From: Prostheceraeus crozeri
Taxonomy: Eukaryota; Platyhelminthes; Polycladida; Euryleptidae
DNA length: 64,000 nt
Assembly (NCBI GenBank): GCA_907163375.1
Contig: CAJQUW010006345.1
Location: 682,001-746,000 of the forward strand
Direction: 5' to 3'
Under the pieces are notes generated by a model. It did no database searches. It saw only the letters and a program-made list of their open reading frames with translations, and had not been told where the DNA came from. A program made the position numbers and the translations under genes. This document shows, one piece after another, positions 36,801-51,800 of the stretch. The number at the start of each line of letters is the position of its first letter. The first letter of the stretch is position 1.

Positions 36801-39800
36801 TATTCTTGATCCATTTTTCGAATCTACTATTGACTTTGATCAAATCCCGATGTCTTTCGTTCAGTCAATGGTGAAATAGAATTCACTGTTAATATTCCCG
36901 AGGATATATTCTAAATTTCCTCGACTTTTCCATTTGAAAGAATGTAACCAAATACGAAGTTCACTGCAAATGGTATAGCAAATTTTTATTCGAGCATACA
37001 AGGTTGAAAGGATTGAGAGCCTTGAAGAGATACAAGGCTAAAATAATACAAGGTTGGCACTTTCCCATATTGAATCATTCTCGCATGTTGTAGTTCTTAG
37101 GCTAATACAGCAGAGTAATGTTTCAATGACAATAAATGCAATGAGTGTGCTCCAATACTTGCGAATGGGCTAAAAAACGCAACCTTGGATTTTGCTGGCG
37201 ATGACTGGGCCACAATGCAAAAATGAAGCACACTCGCTTCAATCTAAATTATATACATACCCGATGAATACCTAGCCAACTGTCTGAGCAGTAGGGTTAA
37301 TAGCTACATCTCTCAAATTTGTTCTTGCAGCATTTGCATTTCGCTTCCAACCAAATGCAACTTTACTTGTAATCACTGCAGTGACAGCTTCATCGGTTCT
37401 ACTATCAGTTTTCTCTAAGCACGATTTCTAGATCACAACAGAATTCTTGGATTCAGAGAATCCAGAAATGCTTAAATCAGTTCATTTTTTCACTCGCTCA
37501 ATATGAATATCAACGACTTCATTATGGAATTTATTAACGAACTCGACAAATCCCGCAAAAACAAGACTTTCCGAAGCTAATCATATTGACAACAAGCTAC
37601 GATGTCCATACATCCGAGGATCGACGGGAAACATGGACTGATGACTTGAGCGATCATTCACAGTGTCATGGTTACATTGAAGCCCCAATTGCCATGCGTA
37701 TCTATTCATTGTCTATTCACGCCATGATGATCTCTGCACAGCATTTTACATCATTTCTGTTCAATTGAACAACCCATCAAATCAACTTCAGCCACGGTTT
37801 TATGAGTGAAATAAAGTCCAATAATGCCGATAACATGCTACATGTATTCTTAACCTTACTACATTGAGCGTTTATATCATCATACTTATTTGTCGGCATC
37901 GACTATATTTCTTAAAAACAGCCTACGAATTTGCATTGGCCACTCTGACAAACCATGGCATAGACAGTCAGATTATCGGCTCATTTATCTCAATATACAA
38001 AAATACCAAAGACACCTGTCAACAAGTCTATATCACACTCATCGATTACAGGGATCTAAATTAGGGTTTGAAAAAATGGTGTATTCCAAAGGCATGTTAC
38101 ATTAGGCAGTTTTAGTGAACCTTTCTTACAAACATGGTGATAAAAAATGCGTTTAAAATAGGTGAAGAACGCATCTTTGAAAACAAAGCATCAACACAAT
38201 ATACAAAGCGCGATTGTAAAACCATGTTTAAAGCCAGGTTTTAAAAGCAGGTCTAGAACGTTGTTTTAAAACTGGTCTTTTCGCACCTTTGACAAGTAGA
38301 GCTATTAACTTGATACTTAGAGGCATTATTTTACTTGGAAAAATATGACATGTGTTAAATGTGTCGTATATGGGTCATTTTTTCATTAATGTGCAATTAC
38401 TGACTATCAAATCCATCTAATCGCCAGCAAAATACACTTTTGAAAACTGGCAATGTGTTTTTAAAGCCAATGTTCATCAGTTTGCATAAATAAATCTTAT
38501 CTTTCCAAGCAAACAAATATGCAAAACAACATGGTTTTAACCAAAGTGACTTTTTAAAATCAATGTTGTAAAATATGGTCACCCTAAATAAAACCAGTTT
38601 CATGGTTCAATAATCTAAGCTTCATGATGATTTCAGATGGTCGTATTAAAAAGAAACTTTGTAGAAGAATTCGATGCAAATACTGTTGACTCGACGCCAA
38701 CATCCCAAAGAAACGCGCATTCTAATGTCTGATGTGCAGAACAATGATATTTCCTTTACTGTCACCATTCTGACGGTGTGAATAAGGATGCTTGTTCAAC
38801 CTCAGTTGACTTGGGTCAGACTCCTGGTTTCTGATGTAAATCATAGTCCTGTTCATGAAACATATTCCGTGATTTATCGAAAAACATTATATACTCAGGT
38901 ACATATTATGAAATATCTCGAAGGATGAGAATTCATAAAATCAAAACCATGATGCAGCTCACTCGAGTCCAAACAATCTTCATATATCATGCTGCTTATC
39001 TCCGTCGTTGGCGACGGTCTTATCTGTTGTTGTTGGCTGTCTTAAAACAGTTCTTAAAACGATTATTCATTCATTGTCTAAGCATGAGTTATCAATGTTT
39101 CTTTACATACTGTCACAAGCAGCATTGTTAAGCACAAAATGTTTTTCCTGCCTGTATCCTACGCATCGTCATGACAACGGCTTAAAATATGACATCGAAA
39201 GATGAAGTTAGAGACAAACAAGAGAGAACATAGTTTTTCGGTTCATCATTGCATGAAGACAAAAATAAAATGGCAGTTTCATATTTTGTCTGAAAGCATC
39301 ATTACTTTGCATTATCTGCGATTTCTACTCATTTTTGTCTCATTGCTGCAGGTTAAAATCCTAACTAGAACCAAGCAGAACGTCACTTGCATAATTACCG
39401 CATTACTACTTTTTATAAGATAAGAACTTAAGTTCAACTAATTATCCATCAAAATATCAAGAATCAGATTCTTCACTTTGCAAATCCTTTGCTAGCGCAC
39501 TTGAGTAGGGACTTCTCAATACTATTTTGATATCGACGTCCAAACAGACGATTCGATGCAAAATACATGTATAGCCGAAAAACAATTAAGTGAACAGCTA
39601 GCTAATGAGGCTTGAATAGAAGCGGATATTCCAAAATCAAATAAAACTTCTTCAAAAACAAATAAATGGGAGACACTCGATAGTGCTGAATTTTAAGGAA
39701 CGCGTGCTCGCTCAACGCAAGAAAATCGCTCACTAAAGGACGACAAACATTTTTTCGAATCCCTCCGGCACTCATCAGTAAGCTTCAAAAAAAGTCTAAG

Positions 39801-42800
39801 GATTAGTTTGATTTCTTGCTATTGAGCAATTTTGAGGAAAAGCACGTGAGACGAAGGGCAGTAAATTTTCATAAAACAACAAAATTTTACATTTTTAAAA
39901 TAATGCTGTCAGCCACTGATCCAGTTAACTGAATCATCATATCACCGCAGTTCCTCGCATGTGCGGCCTTTATTTGAGAGCGATATCTATTACAAAGCTG
40001 CATTTGAAGTTTTGCAAATCATTCACATTATTCAATGAAAAAACGAACCCGGGCACTCAACTGTAATCAATAAAGGAAACGAATTCGCAATGAATTTATT
40101 CACCATAAGTTATTAACTGAGCGTGAATAGAAGAATCATACAGCCTCTTTGTCCATACAAATACCATTCACAATTACTTATTCGAAACAGGCAAGCGCAC
40201 CCAACTCATCATCGCGCATAGTCTGGATAGATACAGATTTATCTCATGACAATGAATTTTACCTTATCTTACAATTCCACTATTTCAATTTTTGGAAGTC
40301 GTAGTCGCTAGCTACATTAGTTCACATGAATGTATAGAGTTGTATTCTCAAGGCTAGCCGTTAGTCGGCTGTTAGAACTCGAGTTTTAAATGAAAATGGA
40401 GTTTCGACCAAAGCACTGCATGTATGCCAATGGAGATGAGCGGATGAAACCACCCAAAATTGCGGTCAATACATTTCTACAATGGTATCTTTGAACTACT
40501 CAAATGAACGTTAATTCCCAACAATAATCGATCACTGACATCTAAGCTGATCAATGAAAAAGGGACCACCTAAATTGTAAATTAACATTTCCGAAATTCA
40601 ATCGATCCTCATGCCTTCCAATCGTATCACAAATCAACACGTCATGCATCATTCGAGAGTTCACATTCTCATCTTTCAAATAAGTTATTACTCGTACAAA
40701 CTTGTATCCGGTAACTTTTTTCATCATTGTTCTCATGACGGCTAACGCGCACACTGACAGACACCATTGCAGCGAATATTCAAAGCTCAAGTTTGCAGCT
40801 GCACACTGACGAGTGGCGGAAGATCAGCAAAGGCATTTCACCGAAAGATTGCAAATGTTTACTATTCATCTTCGTCCATTCATTGAATATAATGCATCTA
40901 TCATCAAAAAATGTTGAAAGAAGTTTGAATGAGAACAACGGGGCTAATTTGAATAAAACTTGCTTAGAGTACTTCCTTACATCGAAAGGATTTTGAAAAT
41001 ACCAAACGCTAACATCCTTGATGAAAGATGAAAACATGACATTTTCATTTAAAGGTGGGATTTCCTCTCCCAAGGGTGCACCTAAAAGCGTTAATGACTA
41101 TGTCAGACAAATATAATTGGTAAAAGCAAATTTTATCGGCCGAAAATCTTTCTCTGCTCTTACTCCTCGCTTACTGTCAGTTGGGCCCCAGGATTGAGGG
41201 TGCGAAGCTATGTTAAATAATGACTTGCCGACTGTAAAACGTTTCGCAACCTCTGCATACACGAATGCGTGTGCCGTCCAAATCTGCAGCAGATGAGTGG
41301 GAGACGGAATAAAACAGCTCACCTATGTTATATAGAATTTGGCACAGTTGAGCGTCTAGATAGTGTCAGTTAAGGATGAACGTCATCTCTATTTTGTAGT
41401 CATGGACGACAGGGTAAATTTCGACGACGGTGTCGATGGGAAGTACTTGAGTGAGAAAATATTCATCTTTGAATGAAAAATACATTGGCCATACATTCCT
41501 ATTCCAAATGGACAAACAACATCAATATTCGAGAGCACTTTGATCTAAACGTGTATGTTAGCTGTATATAATCTAAAGTGCTATCTTATACAAAAGTCAT
41601 TTTAGGAAAGAATGAAAAAATTGGAATGTTCGCAATGACGCGGATGAGACATGTCCAGCACTCCAGACATTCACTGTGATGCCAGGATGGATATTTAATT
41701 ACTAAGCGAGAAGGGAAAATTGACATTCTCAATGAAAAAAATAAGGCAAAATCATACTACTAGTTAAAATGAAAGTAGAGTCTCTCCATAACAACCATAG
41801 GCTAAAGCAAGGAGATCTAGACTAAATATAGACTCTTTTTCCTTCGTCTAAGATAACAGGGATGTCTATGAATAATATTGAATGTAATGACTGTATTGAA
41901 TAGTATGAATAATATTGTTCGATTTGAGGATACCCAATTCGTTCGATGGATCGAAAACCATATTATTCGCTAAAGCGCTTTTCGGTCTAGCACCGCTGGT
42001 CATTTTCAAAGCAATCGCATTTATTAAACACAAATTTCAAAATATCTATAACAGTATGCCAAGAAGTGGACATAGGATTACATAATAACGGGACATTATA
42101 AAAGAATAGAAATTTAGGGCAGTGTAACAACAGGGAGTATGTAAAAGCGACATATCAAAGAATTTCATCATACAGATGTCCAATGTCCACAAATACACGA
42201 TTCTGGCTGTTGCGCTTCCTAGTCCACAATGCTTCTTTGATCCTTCTTTGTTGGTATCCTTCCTCATAATCAAGTTCCTTCATACCCATATTTATCTTGT
42301 CTGAGGCCTCAGTTGCATGCTTGGCTATTTCTGAGTGGTTGACATCCATCTCCCGTATCGCTTTCTGATGTTCATTCCTTCTCATTTCGATCGGTCTCTT
42401 CGTTTCTCCCACATATTTCCAACTACATTCTTCACAGTCTATTTCATACACAGTGCCTAACATCTTGGCTGGACAAGGTCTCTTGTGTACGAGAAACTCC
42501 TTCAGCTTCTTTGGAGGTTTGAAACCAACATCAACATTGATCTTCTTCAACTCATTCTTGATTTTATTTGAACCTCTTGGTATATATGTGATCACGTTCC
42601 TTGGTATTTCTTTCCTTTGAGTTTTCTTTATTAATTCCATGAGTTGTGGAAATTGTTGTAATATATCAATAGTACTGCGGCCATAGCCATCATTGACAAA
42701 AATGTATTTTAAATGAGAAAGTTCATCATTTAGGTTTTCATCAGAACAAGCCCTTTTCCCTAATCCATGTACCATTCCTCTGAAAACAGAATTTGGATGG

Positions 42801-45800
42801 CAAGAATGACCATTGAGATATGTCTGTGTGAGTCCTCTTTCGAAAAACGGACTAGGAAAAATCGGTATCACACGTTCTTTTTATCATAATGTCTAAGAAG
42901 GATATGTTTGAATCACGTTCCAATTCGATGGTGAATTTGATTGAGGGCCGCAATCCGTTGAGTTTGTCGAGAAAGTCATCCAAGTCTTGTCGGATTCCCA
43001 TATAGAAAATGTGTCATCAACATATCTTAACCAAACTGACGGAAAAATTTTATTTGCCTGTAAAAATTGCTGTTTGGCTTGAGAGAAATAATCGAACCCC
43101 AATTTAAAAAAGCCGCGAGTTAAGACATATTCTGTTGTGTCAATGATTTCTCTAGGGGACCACATTGTCCGTTCATGTAGAGAGACATCATCGATCAGCA
43201 ATTGGTAAATTACCAGTATGGATTCTTGCAATGGCACATTAGTAAAGAGCGAAACTACGTCAAAACTAACCATTTTTGAATCATCTCCTATCTTTAAAGT
43301 TGTAACTTATGAACGAAATCTCCTGTATTTTGGACATATGACTCCGATGATGAGACAAAAGGTTTGAAAATTGAAGCAAGAAACCTCGAGACGTTCAGAA
43401 AAAGACTTCCACAGATACTAACAACCGGTCGTAGCGATACACCTGGTTTATGAATTTTTGGCATCCCATATATGTGAGGAGTCTGAAAGTGCATTGGACA
43501 GAAATAGAGAATGGATTCATTGATTAGTATGCTGTTCTTCGAAAGTGTTTTTAATTTTGTGTAAAGCTCTTTCCGTAACTTCGAACCAAGGTCTTTTGGA
43601 AGCTTAGAGTAAGGACCATCAGAAGCCATCTTTTCACGTTTTGAATTATAATCATCTCGATTCATTATGACAGTTGCATTGCCTTTGTCAGGTATATATA
43701 TATATATATATATATGTATAATATTGTTGCGTTATGAATAATATTGTCTATGATTCTATATCATATTATTCATAGACATCCCTAGTGATGACACCCGATT
43801 GACATGATATGGCAAAATCTCGAATTCCTGCCTTGGCTGGGATGACTGTCTGGATATGTCATGCATAAAATAGTGTGCATAATAATCTCTGATGTAATCT
43901 GCACTAGCAGTTTATCGCTATTTTGTCCCTTGACAAAGAAATGCGAAAAATCAGACATCAAAGCTCGCATTATCCTTGATGCGCCGAAGGCAATTATTGC
44001 ATTTTGCTTGAGACATGGATGTCACGTTAAGCCATGGAATCAGCCGAAGCATTTCAACGTTTTATAAGACTGTGTCTCACTTGAACACCATCGTGCCGAA
44101 GAAAGCACGTGTTCTTCACGAAAAAAGTTGACAAAACTTCAATATCACGAATGATATTCGGGTGTCCCAATGTTTGCAGAACCCTGAGCAAGGCCATCAT
44201 CATAGTGGACCGGTGCATATATAGAATCTACGTCTAAAAGCATTAAAATAAAATTTGTATCGCTACAAACGATTTATGAAAACAGCACAATGAATTATTT
44301 TAACTGCATACATGCCTTTAACACAATCAATGGCATAAGGAATTACAGTCGAAATCGGGTTTAATGCTAATTTTTCATCTTGAAAATTGTAAAAAAATCG
44401 ATGTGCATCACTATCTATTGATTGTCAATTTGTCACATGTACAAAAAAGTAGATGGTAATGCATGCTTAACCACAGTAAATGTATAATAGACATGTTTAT
44501 CACAAATAAACAATTAGGCCTATATTATGATAATTTATTTCTGTTTCCCAAATACAGTATCTGCAAAATATTTATATGTACCGTACTTTGTAAAGCTATA
44601 TTCTATTTATACGTTTACTTACGAGATTTGTATCTTGGTTCCATGCAATATGCCTCTAGTCACCACTTAACTTCGTCTTATGGCCTATGAGATAAAAAGG
44701 GTAATGCTTTGGTGTTGTATGTATATGCAAGTAAAAGTATGCATTTAAAGCCAACAATTTGCATCGAAAAATAACCAACAGCTTTCCGAAGATCGTTTTT
44801 ATAAAGTCTTAACTATTAAGCTACTTCAACATGGAATTTTATTCACATGAAGAAGTCCGTGATGCGAAGAAAGCATTTGATCCAAGAAGCATTTTTCCTG
44901 GAAATGAATGGCACTAACCTACACACAACCGGCATACATGAGTCAATGACTGCAGCTTAAATATAGAAAATCCGATGGAATTTGTAAGTAATGCTAATTA
45001 TTTGCACGAAAAATTGTATAAAAACAGGTGTATAAAGAAACCGATTTCGATGGTAGATACACGGGGATAAATTTACAAACCAAAATGAATTCGAATAAAA
45101 TCTCTATACAGCATTTTACTTTCACTGAAATTGAATGCACTAAATGATGAAAATCAGCAGCTTCGATAATATCTTAGTTATTGCTGGAGTCACATCAAAC
45201 ACATTCCGGAAAGTCTCCGGTTCCGCACGAATGCTATAAAGACATTCATTTCTATCAGAAGAGAAAAACTGACCTGCAAACAACAGATCAAAATCTACAG
45301 AGGGCTACAGTAGGCGGTCAGAAGTTGTCTTACCGGTAAGATCGTCACTTACAAGGCAACAGACCGTTGTAGGTTAATGCAATTGTCAGACTTCCAATCA
45401 TCACCTTGTCCGCTGTTGGGTCGATCATTGCCCCGAGATTTGACTTCTGACTAGGAAACCGTTTTGCGATGTAACCGTCCAACTGAAAATGAAACCATTG
45501 TGCATGAATCAAGAAATTTTGAATCCAAAAATCAAGAAATTTGATGTGGATGACTTTGATGAATAATCGCAGTAATCACAAGACACTCGTGAAACTTCGA
45601 GATCGGTTCGCATCGCCTGGTTAAAAATTACTCATATTGCCAATTAATTTTCTTTGATGTAAATAGGCCCCAAACCCTTCTCGCTCGAGCGATATAGACT
45701 GCTAATTTCAAAACGACTGGTAAATAGCAAAATTTAATATTGAGCTGCATCCTCAGTTGAAAATCGGGAACAGACCTGAATAGCTGCCATTTCAACCGAT

Positions 45801-48800
45801 ATTCGAAATTATTAGCAGGTCTAGTTCACATCTCTCAACATCGACACTAATCCATATTTAAAGTTGCAGCTATATCCTATCAAAGTTGCAATGAATAATA
45901 TTTCCATAATTGTGGATAATAATTAAATAGTTCGGACTGTTTTCATTTCCAACTAGGGATGCAACTCAATATTTCATAACTCTTTTAATATTTTGTTTTC
46001 AAAAAGCAGCATCAAGTGAATATCACTGGTAGACTAACTTTAGAAGAAATATCAGTAGCGTGTTATAAAATAGTATTTAATGAATACCAGAGGAAATTGA
46101 CGTAATATGCTAATTATGCATCGCAAAACAGCTTATTTTGTTTGACAATTCACTCCTTCATATTTAAATCAGTAATTTTTTCCTGTCAATTCGAAAAATA
46201 TTAGAATTATCATCTCTGAATTCATCAACACTATTAATTTTCCATTATTAGCAAATAAAAAATATGATTGATTCAGGAGTTGATGATTTAGAGCTGCTTA
46301 AGGCTTATTTACTAAGTGGTCATTTTTTGCAAGGAATTATTTTTGATTATTCGCCTTATACAAAAAATGAACCTCTCTATCGATTATATTCTGAGAAATT
46401 CACTTTCGGTCATACGTGTTGCGTGTACTCAGACTAGGGGCCTGATAAAATAATATACATTTGTACTGTGTACTGTATCTATACTGTACATACGGCCTTT
46501 CAACTTGGTCTAAGTTTCCTTGCAGTACTTGTCACAAAGGTGTCGGCTCCGATTCTGTCCAATGTATCGTTTGCCACTTGCGGACGCACAAGAGATGTAG
46601 CGGAGTTAGAGCGAGCCTAGCCTCAGATGAGTCGTCCTTCATGCGTAAACTCTGTCAAGGCCAAAAGCGCTCTTTTTCAACCACAAGCGAAGAACAACTC
46701 GGTCTAATTTTAGTGGCGGATCACTCCTATTAGGCTGTGGAGCAGATTTTGCTACCTTCAGGTGTTTCAGGGGCCACATTATCTGCACGAGTTCTATCTG
46801 GTTGGCGAGAGTTTCGTGAGTTGTCACTATTTCCTACATCGACGGCGATTCCTTTATGGATGAATGGCCAAGTGTATGACATGTGTGAGAAGGTGCATGA
46901 TATGCGGCAGTGAAACATGGCCCATGAAAGTCGAGGATCAGCGATGAATGGTGACAGCAAAACGCAGAATGATCAGTTGCATGATGGGCGTATCTTTGAA
47001 GGACATGCTCGCTTCTTTCATGCTTCTCCAGCTTCTTGAAATAGAAGACATCAAGCCCGTCTTGAAAATCAACAGTCTTAGATGGTTCGGGCATTATCTC
47101 CGGAAGCCATTAGATAACTGTGTCAAGATAGAAGGCGTATGGCATGGACCTACATGGGGCACCGCCGTGAGGCGGCCCTAAGACGTGATGCGAAACGGTA
47201 CTTGCTGATTGCAAGGAGCTTGGGCTGAAGTAGAGGGATACTGCCAACCGTAAATTGTGGAGAAAATCCGTTAGGAAAAACCGTTCTCTCTTACGAAGGA
47301 TGGATAACGGACGTGAAGTAAGAGTGAAGTAAAAACAGTAAGTGCTGCACAGTATATTGATTTGACAAGTGCGCTAGTCCAGAGTACTCTGAAGCTTTTT
47401 AATCAAATCAGCATCATAGTAGACCATGTAAAGCGGAAAATTGTCAAACACTTAAATGAAAAATAAGAATTGACTCGACTTCTTTGCATGCTGTTTGATT
47501 TCAGGCACCTTGCATAGCGATCAAGAGTTATCAAAAAGTAATTGCAATTACTTTTGGGCAAGCAATTAATTATTTGAAATTATGCACTTAGTTCGTGTCA
47601 TAAATCAATTAATTGCAAATATTTATCATCACCGCTTGAATAGAATAATTTTTCACTCTGTTATTTCAATTTAACATAAGGCTACATGGGGCTTACATAC
47701 TTTAGAAATCTAATTGTCAATTTAGATAGTAACTTGAGTAGACCCATTACATGAAATACATAACTGCATTATTGATTGGATTTGAAAATTGATAAATTTT
47801 ATTACAAAATCAAGCTCATGCATCATAATTATATGGATGATCAGTTGCCAATTGATACAGGTGGCTGAATAATCACACGTGCCTGAAACAGAGCATATAA
47901 TAGAGTTTTAAAAGTTATTATAGAAGTAGTTATATAGAGATACTGAATACGTTATGCACGAAGTACATACAGTTCCTGATTAGAATCCGGAGAGCGATCA
48001 GTTTGTGAATAAGATATTCCTAGTCAGCTTAGTATCAAAATAAATCAGTGAATGTGCGATGTTCTTCTGACGACGGTGAGTGGTGATGGCATTGCACGTA
48101 AATCAGTCAGTTAAATACTTTCCCCATTACAATACAAATCAATCAATCAATTAATTGCGATGCAATTTATTTTTGATAACCCCTGATGCGTAACTGTTCC
48201 AAGTAATTTACTTTAATAAAAATTTGTGGCACTTAGTTGCTGCTGCATTTGACAGAAAACTTCAAAAATTGATTCAAAATCAAAAGGATCGATAAAAAAT
48301 CTACAACACCCTTAGTTCTACTAACTGCACATTCAGGTGCCAGAATCCAAAATTTGGAATTTTAAAGCTTAACTGCATGACAGGTAGGATTGCAGATAAA
48401 GAGAACAGCAATGTCAATATAACGACAGGAACTGGAAAAATATCAATTCAGCTCGTTCATCAGTAAAAGAGCAGCAAATTCCTAGTTCAGTTCAGTGGTA
48501 GTACTTGGAATGTCCCGGTCGCTGAGTTCGCTCGTTCATTTACTCACCCTTGAGTGCGAAAGCATTGCTTGGATTGGAATAGATTGTAGCTACTCTGGAT
48601 CTCTGGGTATCAGTTCGCACCATTGAAAGCTTCTTAATAAAAGAATCAAATCATCAATTAGATGCCAACGGGGATTCACATACGTCACATCCCAATCGAA
48701 CATCAAACACCATCATTAGCAGTGCAGCTAGTGACCTGCTACGGTGTCTAATTCTAAACGAAGATTAATAGATGTAAAACAGAGAGTAAATGAGTTAATA

Positions 48801-51800
48801 AACACATACCAAATCACTAGCTCCTGCAATTGCAGTAAGCAAAATAGCTAACTGATATTGTTCGTTGACAACAATGTATCCCAGATAAGGAGAAAGACCC
48901 ATTCGAGCAAAAGTAATGCCGTTTGGGACAGTCCACACTTTCCACACCTAAAAAGGAAGGAGTGAAACATTGAAGGAACAAATGTAATGGAGCAATGAGC
49001 ATAAAAAGTAGAAAAACATTTAGTCCCTAGGTTCCATCACAATGCCCTTTTTGTTATTTGATACTGGAGTTTGAATCAGATTTAGAACAAACTGCCGGAA
49101 TGTCGGTACTGGCAACCGGTCCGGTGCTTGTTTTGATTTGTTGCTTACGAAGCACTTATTATTTAGCACTTAAACAGCTCCTCTGCATAATTAGGGGGTG
49201 GCACTAATCGGAGAAAATACGGTAAATTCTGGTTTTGTTTAACACAGAAAACACACTGCATTCTCTGATAAGAAAGCTGAATTCACGAGCTAATGAAATG
49301 AACAGTAGACTATGTGTAAGCACACGCATGCCTGCTCGTGAGCGTATGTAATTGCAATTCAAGATTGAGAGTACCAAGGAACTCATACTACTTTAACCGG
49401 CATAAGCTATTGGCAAGAACATGAGATTTCCAAACAGGTGCCAGCATTGGTTAAAAAATCTGAACCGGTTCCAACTCTGCTTTAAATGACATGAAAACAA
49501 TACTGGCATGCATTGGAAAAACCTTTCCGCATCTAGAGATATAAGAAATCAAACCTTTTTATTTGTGAATTCGCGAATTCCTATTTGTAGCCTCGATTCA
49601 AACATTTTCTCGAATATTTTAGCTGACTTTTTGGCGCATTTCTGTTCTGATATCTTGAAGACAATTGTTTCTGAACCCCTGTCAGCGGACTAAAATTAGT
49701 CCATGTGACAAGTCAGTTTAGTCCGTGAAGTCAATGTGAAATAAAGATCGCTTTTGGTATAAAGTATTTAATCAATACGAATCTGGTCCAAACACGTCTT
49801 TGTCTTTGATTTGATTCATCAATGCGATGATGCTGTCTCAGAGTCGAGGAAATATTTCTTCAATATGATAAGCATAGAAAGCATCTACAGATCATGTGCC
49901 TTCATATGAAGCTAAGCTGACACAGCTGCGTGTTAATGATAGCGCTACTTTACTGCAAATTACGATTAAAAATAAAATAAGAGCATTCTGCTGATGGCAG
50001 ATTCAGACTTGCTACACTACCATACTTGAAAAACAATACCATCGTAAGGCTGTACGCCATTTCTTGACACTGCCTTAGTGATCATCACAATCTCGGGATC
50101 CTGGGATTAAAGCAAATTTAAGGGTGTCGGGATCCCGGGATTAATAAGTTAAAATATTCGGTTTGAAGAGCAACGACAGAATGAGAATAAACATCAAGCA
50201 GTCATCGTAACGCAAGCAAGCATCAAAATTATTAAACTATTCGGTAATAATTACCATCTCAGAAATGTAATTACACCTGTCTTCGAAGTTTGACTTCAAT
50301 GATATTTGTCTGCATAGTCACAATTTGTGACTCACAAACAAGTTATTTGGGGCTTTATCAACGATTGTTATCTTCAAAATCCTTCATTCTATCACTTCAT
50401 TCTCGTCACTCATTATGTTAATTCTTTTATTTCATTACCTCAACATCTTTCCGACTCGTGATGAGTGTCTTATTTGATGGAGTAAAATCGATTGAAAATA
50501 AAACACAACTTTTCGGGTTGTGAAGCAAGTCAGATATCTTCGGATACTAAGTAGACTTTTAACAGCTTATCCACCTACAGAGCATAGAAACTGATGTCTC
50601 GCTCTTTCCATGGCTAGGATAGATCTACATTGTTGAACGATCAGTATTCGCAATTCAATTATCATTTGTAGGTAATACACCGTGATAAATGGTTAGTTCT
50701 TATCGAGCCACCACGTTTTAAAAAAGTTGTTTTGTGGCAACAGTTCCGCAATTTTTGCTTATTAAATTGATCACATCTTCGACAACATTTTCTTTTTTCT
50801 TAGTATAGGCTGCGTACACGAAAATTAAACATTCGAATCATATTTCATTCGCAGTCTACAATTGCAGCAGGGTAGCCTATCTTCTGCATTTTCTATTCAT
50901 TCATAATTTGTATTAATGAATTTACGCTCGTACTCGTATGTTTTGAAAGAAACTATGCGAAACGACACCTACATCTATAAATGTTTATTTATGATAACTC
51001 TAAAAACGGGAATATATAAATCACACTAGCGGATTATTATCATTGATTATTATCCACACCGTGTAGCTAGGCGTATATTACACAATAAAGTATCATGCAT
51101 CCATTGTAATTACACCAATACGATACTGAAATTGTTGTAAGACTATTCAAATTTAGTTTATAAACCAGTAGTTAGTCAGCACAAAGTTGGAAGAGATAGG
51201 AAGAGACAAGTTTTCAGGGGAGAATTACTTCTTGTGTCAATAGATTGAAGAAACTACTAAATAATTCTATGAGAAAGGAGTAGCCTTAATAATAATAATT
51301 CGTTTATTTCTATACCGCTTTACAAAAAGCTTCAAGAGGAAACATCAATGCATTCAACGTACCTATTGCAAAAGAAGGAAGTTTTCAAAAAAAAATTTAA
51401 AGCTACAGGCAAGGATGCTGAGTCAATATTATACGGCAACCTATTCCATACCACAGCTCCGAAAGAAGAAAATTTCCTATCGCACTGAGTCACTTCTGAC
51501 GCTCTTATTTGAGATAAGGACAAGTCATCCTGATGTCTAGGATCAAGGCGTAATGATTGACAGACGGCAAGATCTTTGTTTTATAATTATAATAATTTTA
51601 CAATAATAATGTTTTTTTATAATGGTTAAGTAATCAGGAGCCATCCCACTAAAATATCTCCATGCAAGAAAGCATACTTTGTATTGGATTCGTTTTTTAA
51701 AAAGGAAGCCAATGAAGCTTAGGGGCCTATTCATCATTTCATTTATATGCATGTCTGTCTTTCTATTTGCAATTTATGCAGTTGACATTGTGGTGTTCCA

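Larger units (their letters stand above)
28572..45352 (-). other. CRLS1 intron 3 (16.8 kb)
   Basis: Contains a hAT-like MITE (32337-32466), a SINE split by a hAT (34231-35360) and a Penelope-like element (41857-43784). The stretches 28572-32336, 32467-34230, 35361-41856 and 43785-45352 are AT-rich; their short open frames match nothing I know. 38210-38610 repeats AAAACCATG- and AAAACCAG-like motifs in both orientations. Confidence 0.65.
45483..48809 (-). other. CRLS1 intron 2
   Basis: Holds a LINE 3' fragment (46500-47280) and a hAT-like MITE (47522-48185). 45490-46440 and 48190-48800 are AT-rich with nothing recognised. A loose tRNA-like string near 48490 was rejected. Confidence 0.65.

Noticed and set aside
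45960-45990. TAGGGATGCAACTC as a possible hAT-type end
   Set aside because: No inverted partner could be found nearby.
48485-48545. String with GTTCAGTGGTAG and GAGTTCGCTC resembling tRNA A and B boxes
   Set aside because: The spacing and stems do not fit a tRNA, and the B box departs from consensus; no SINE tail follows.
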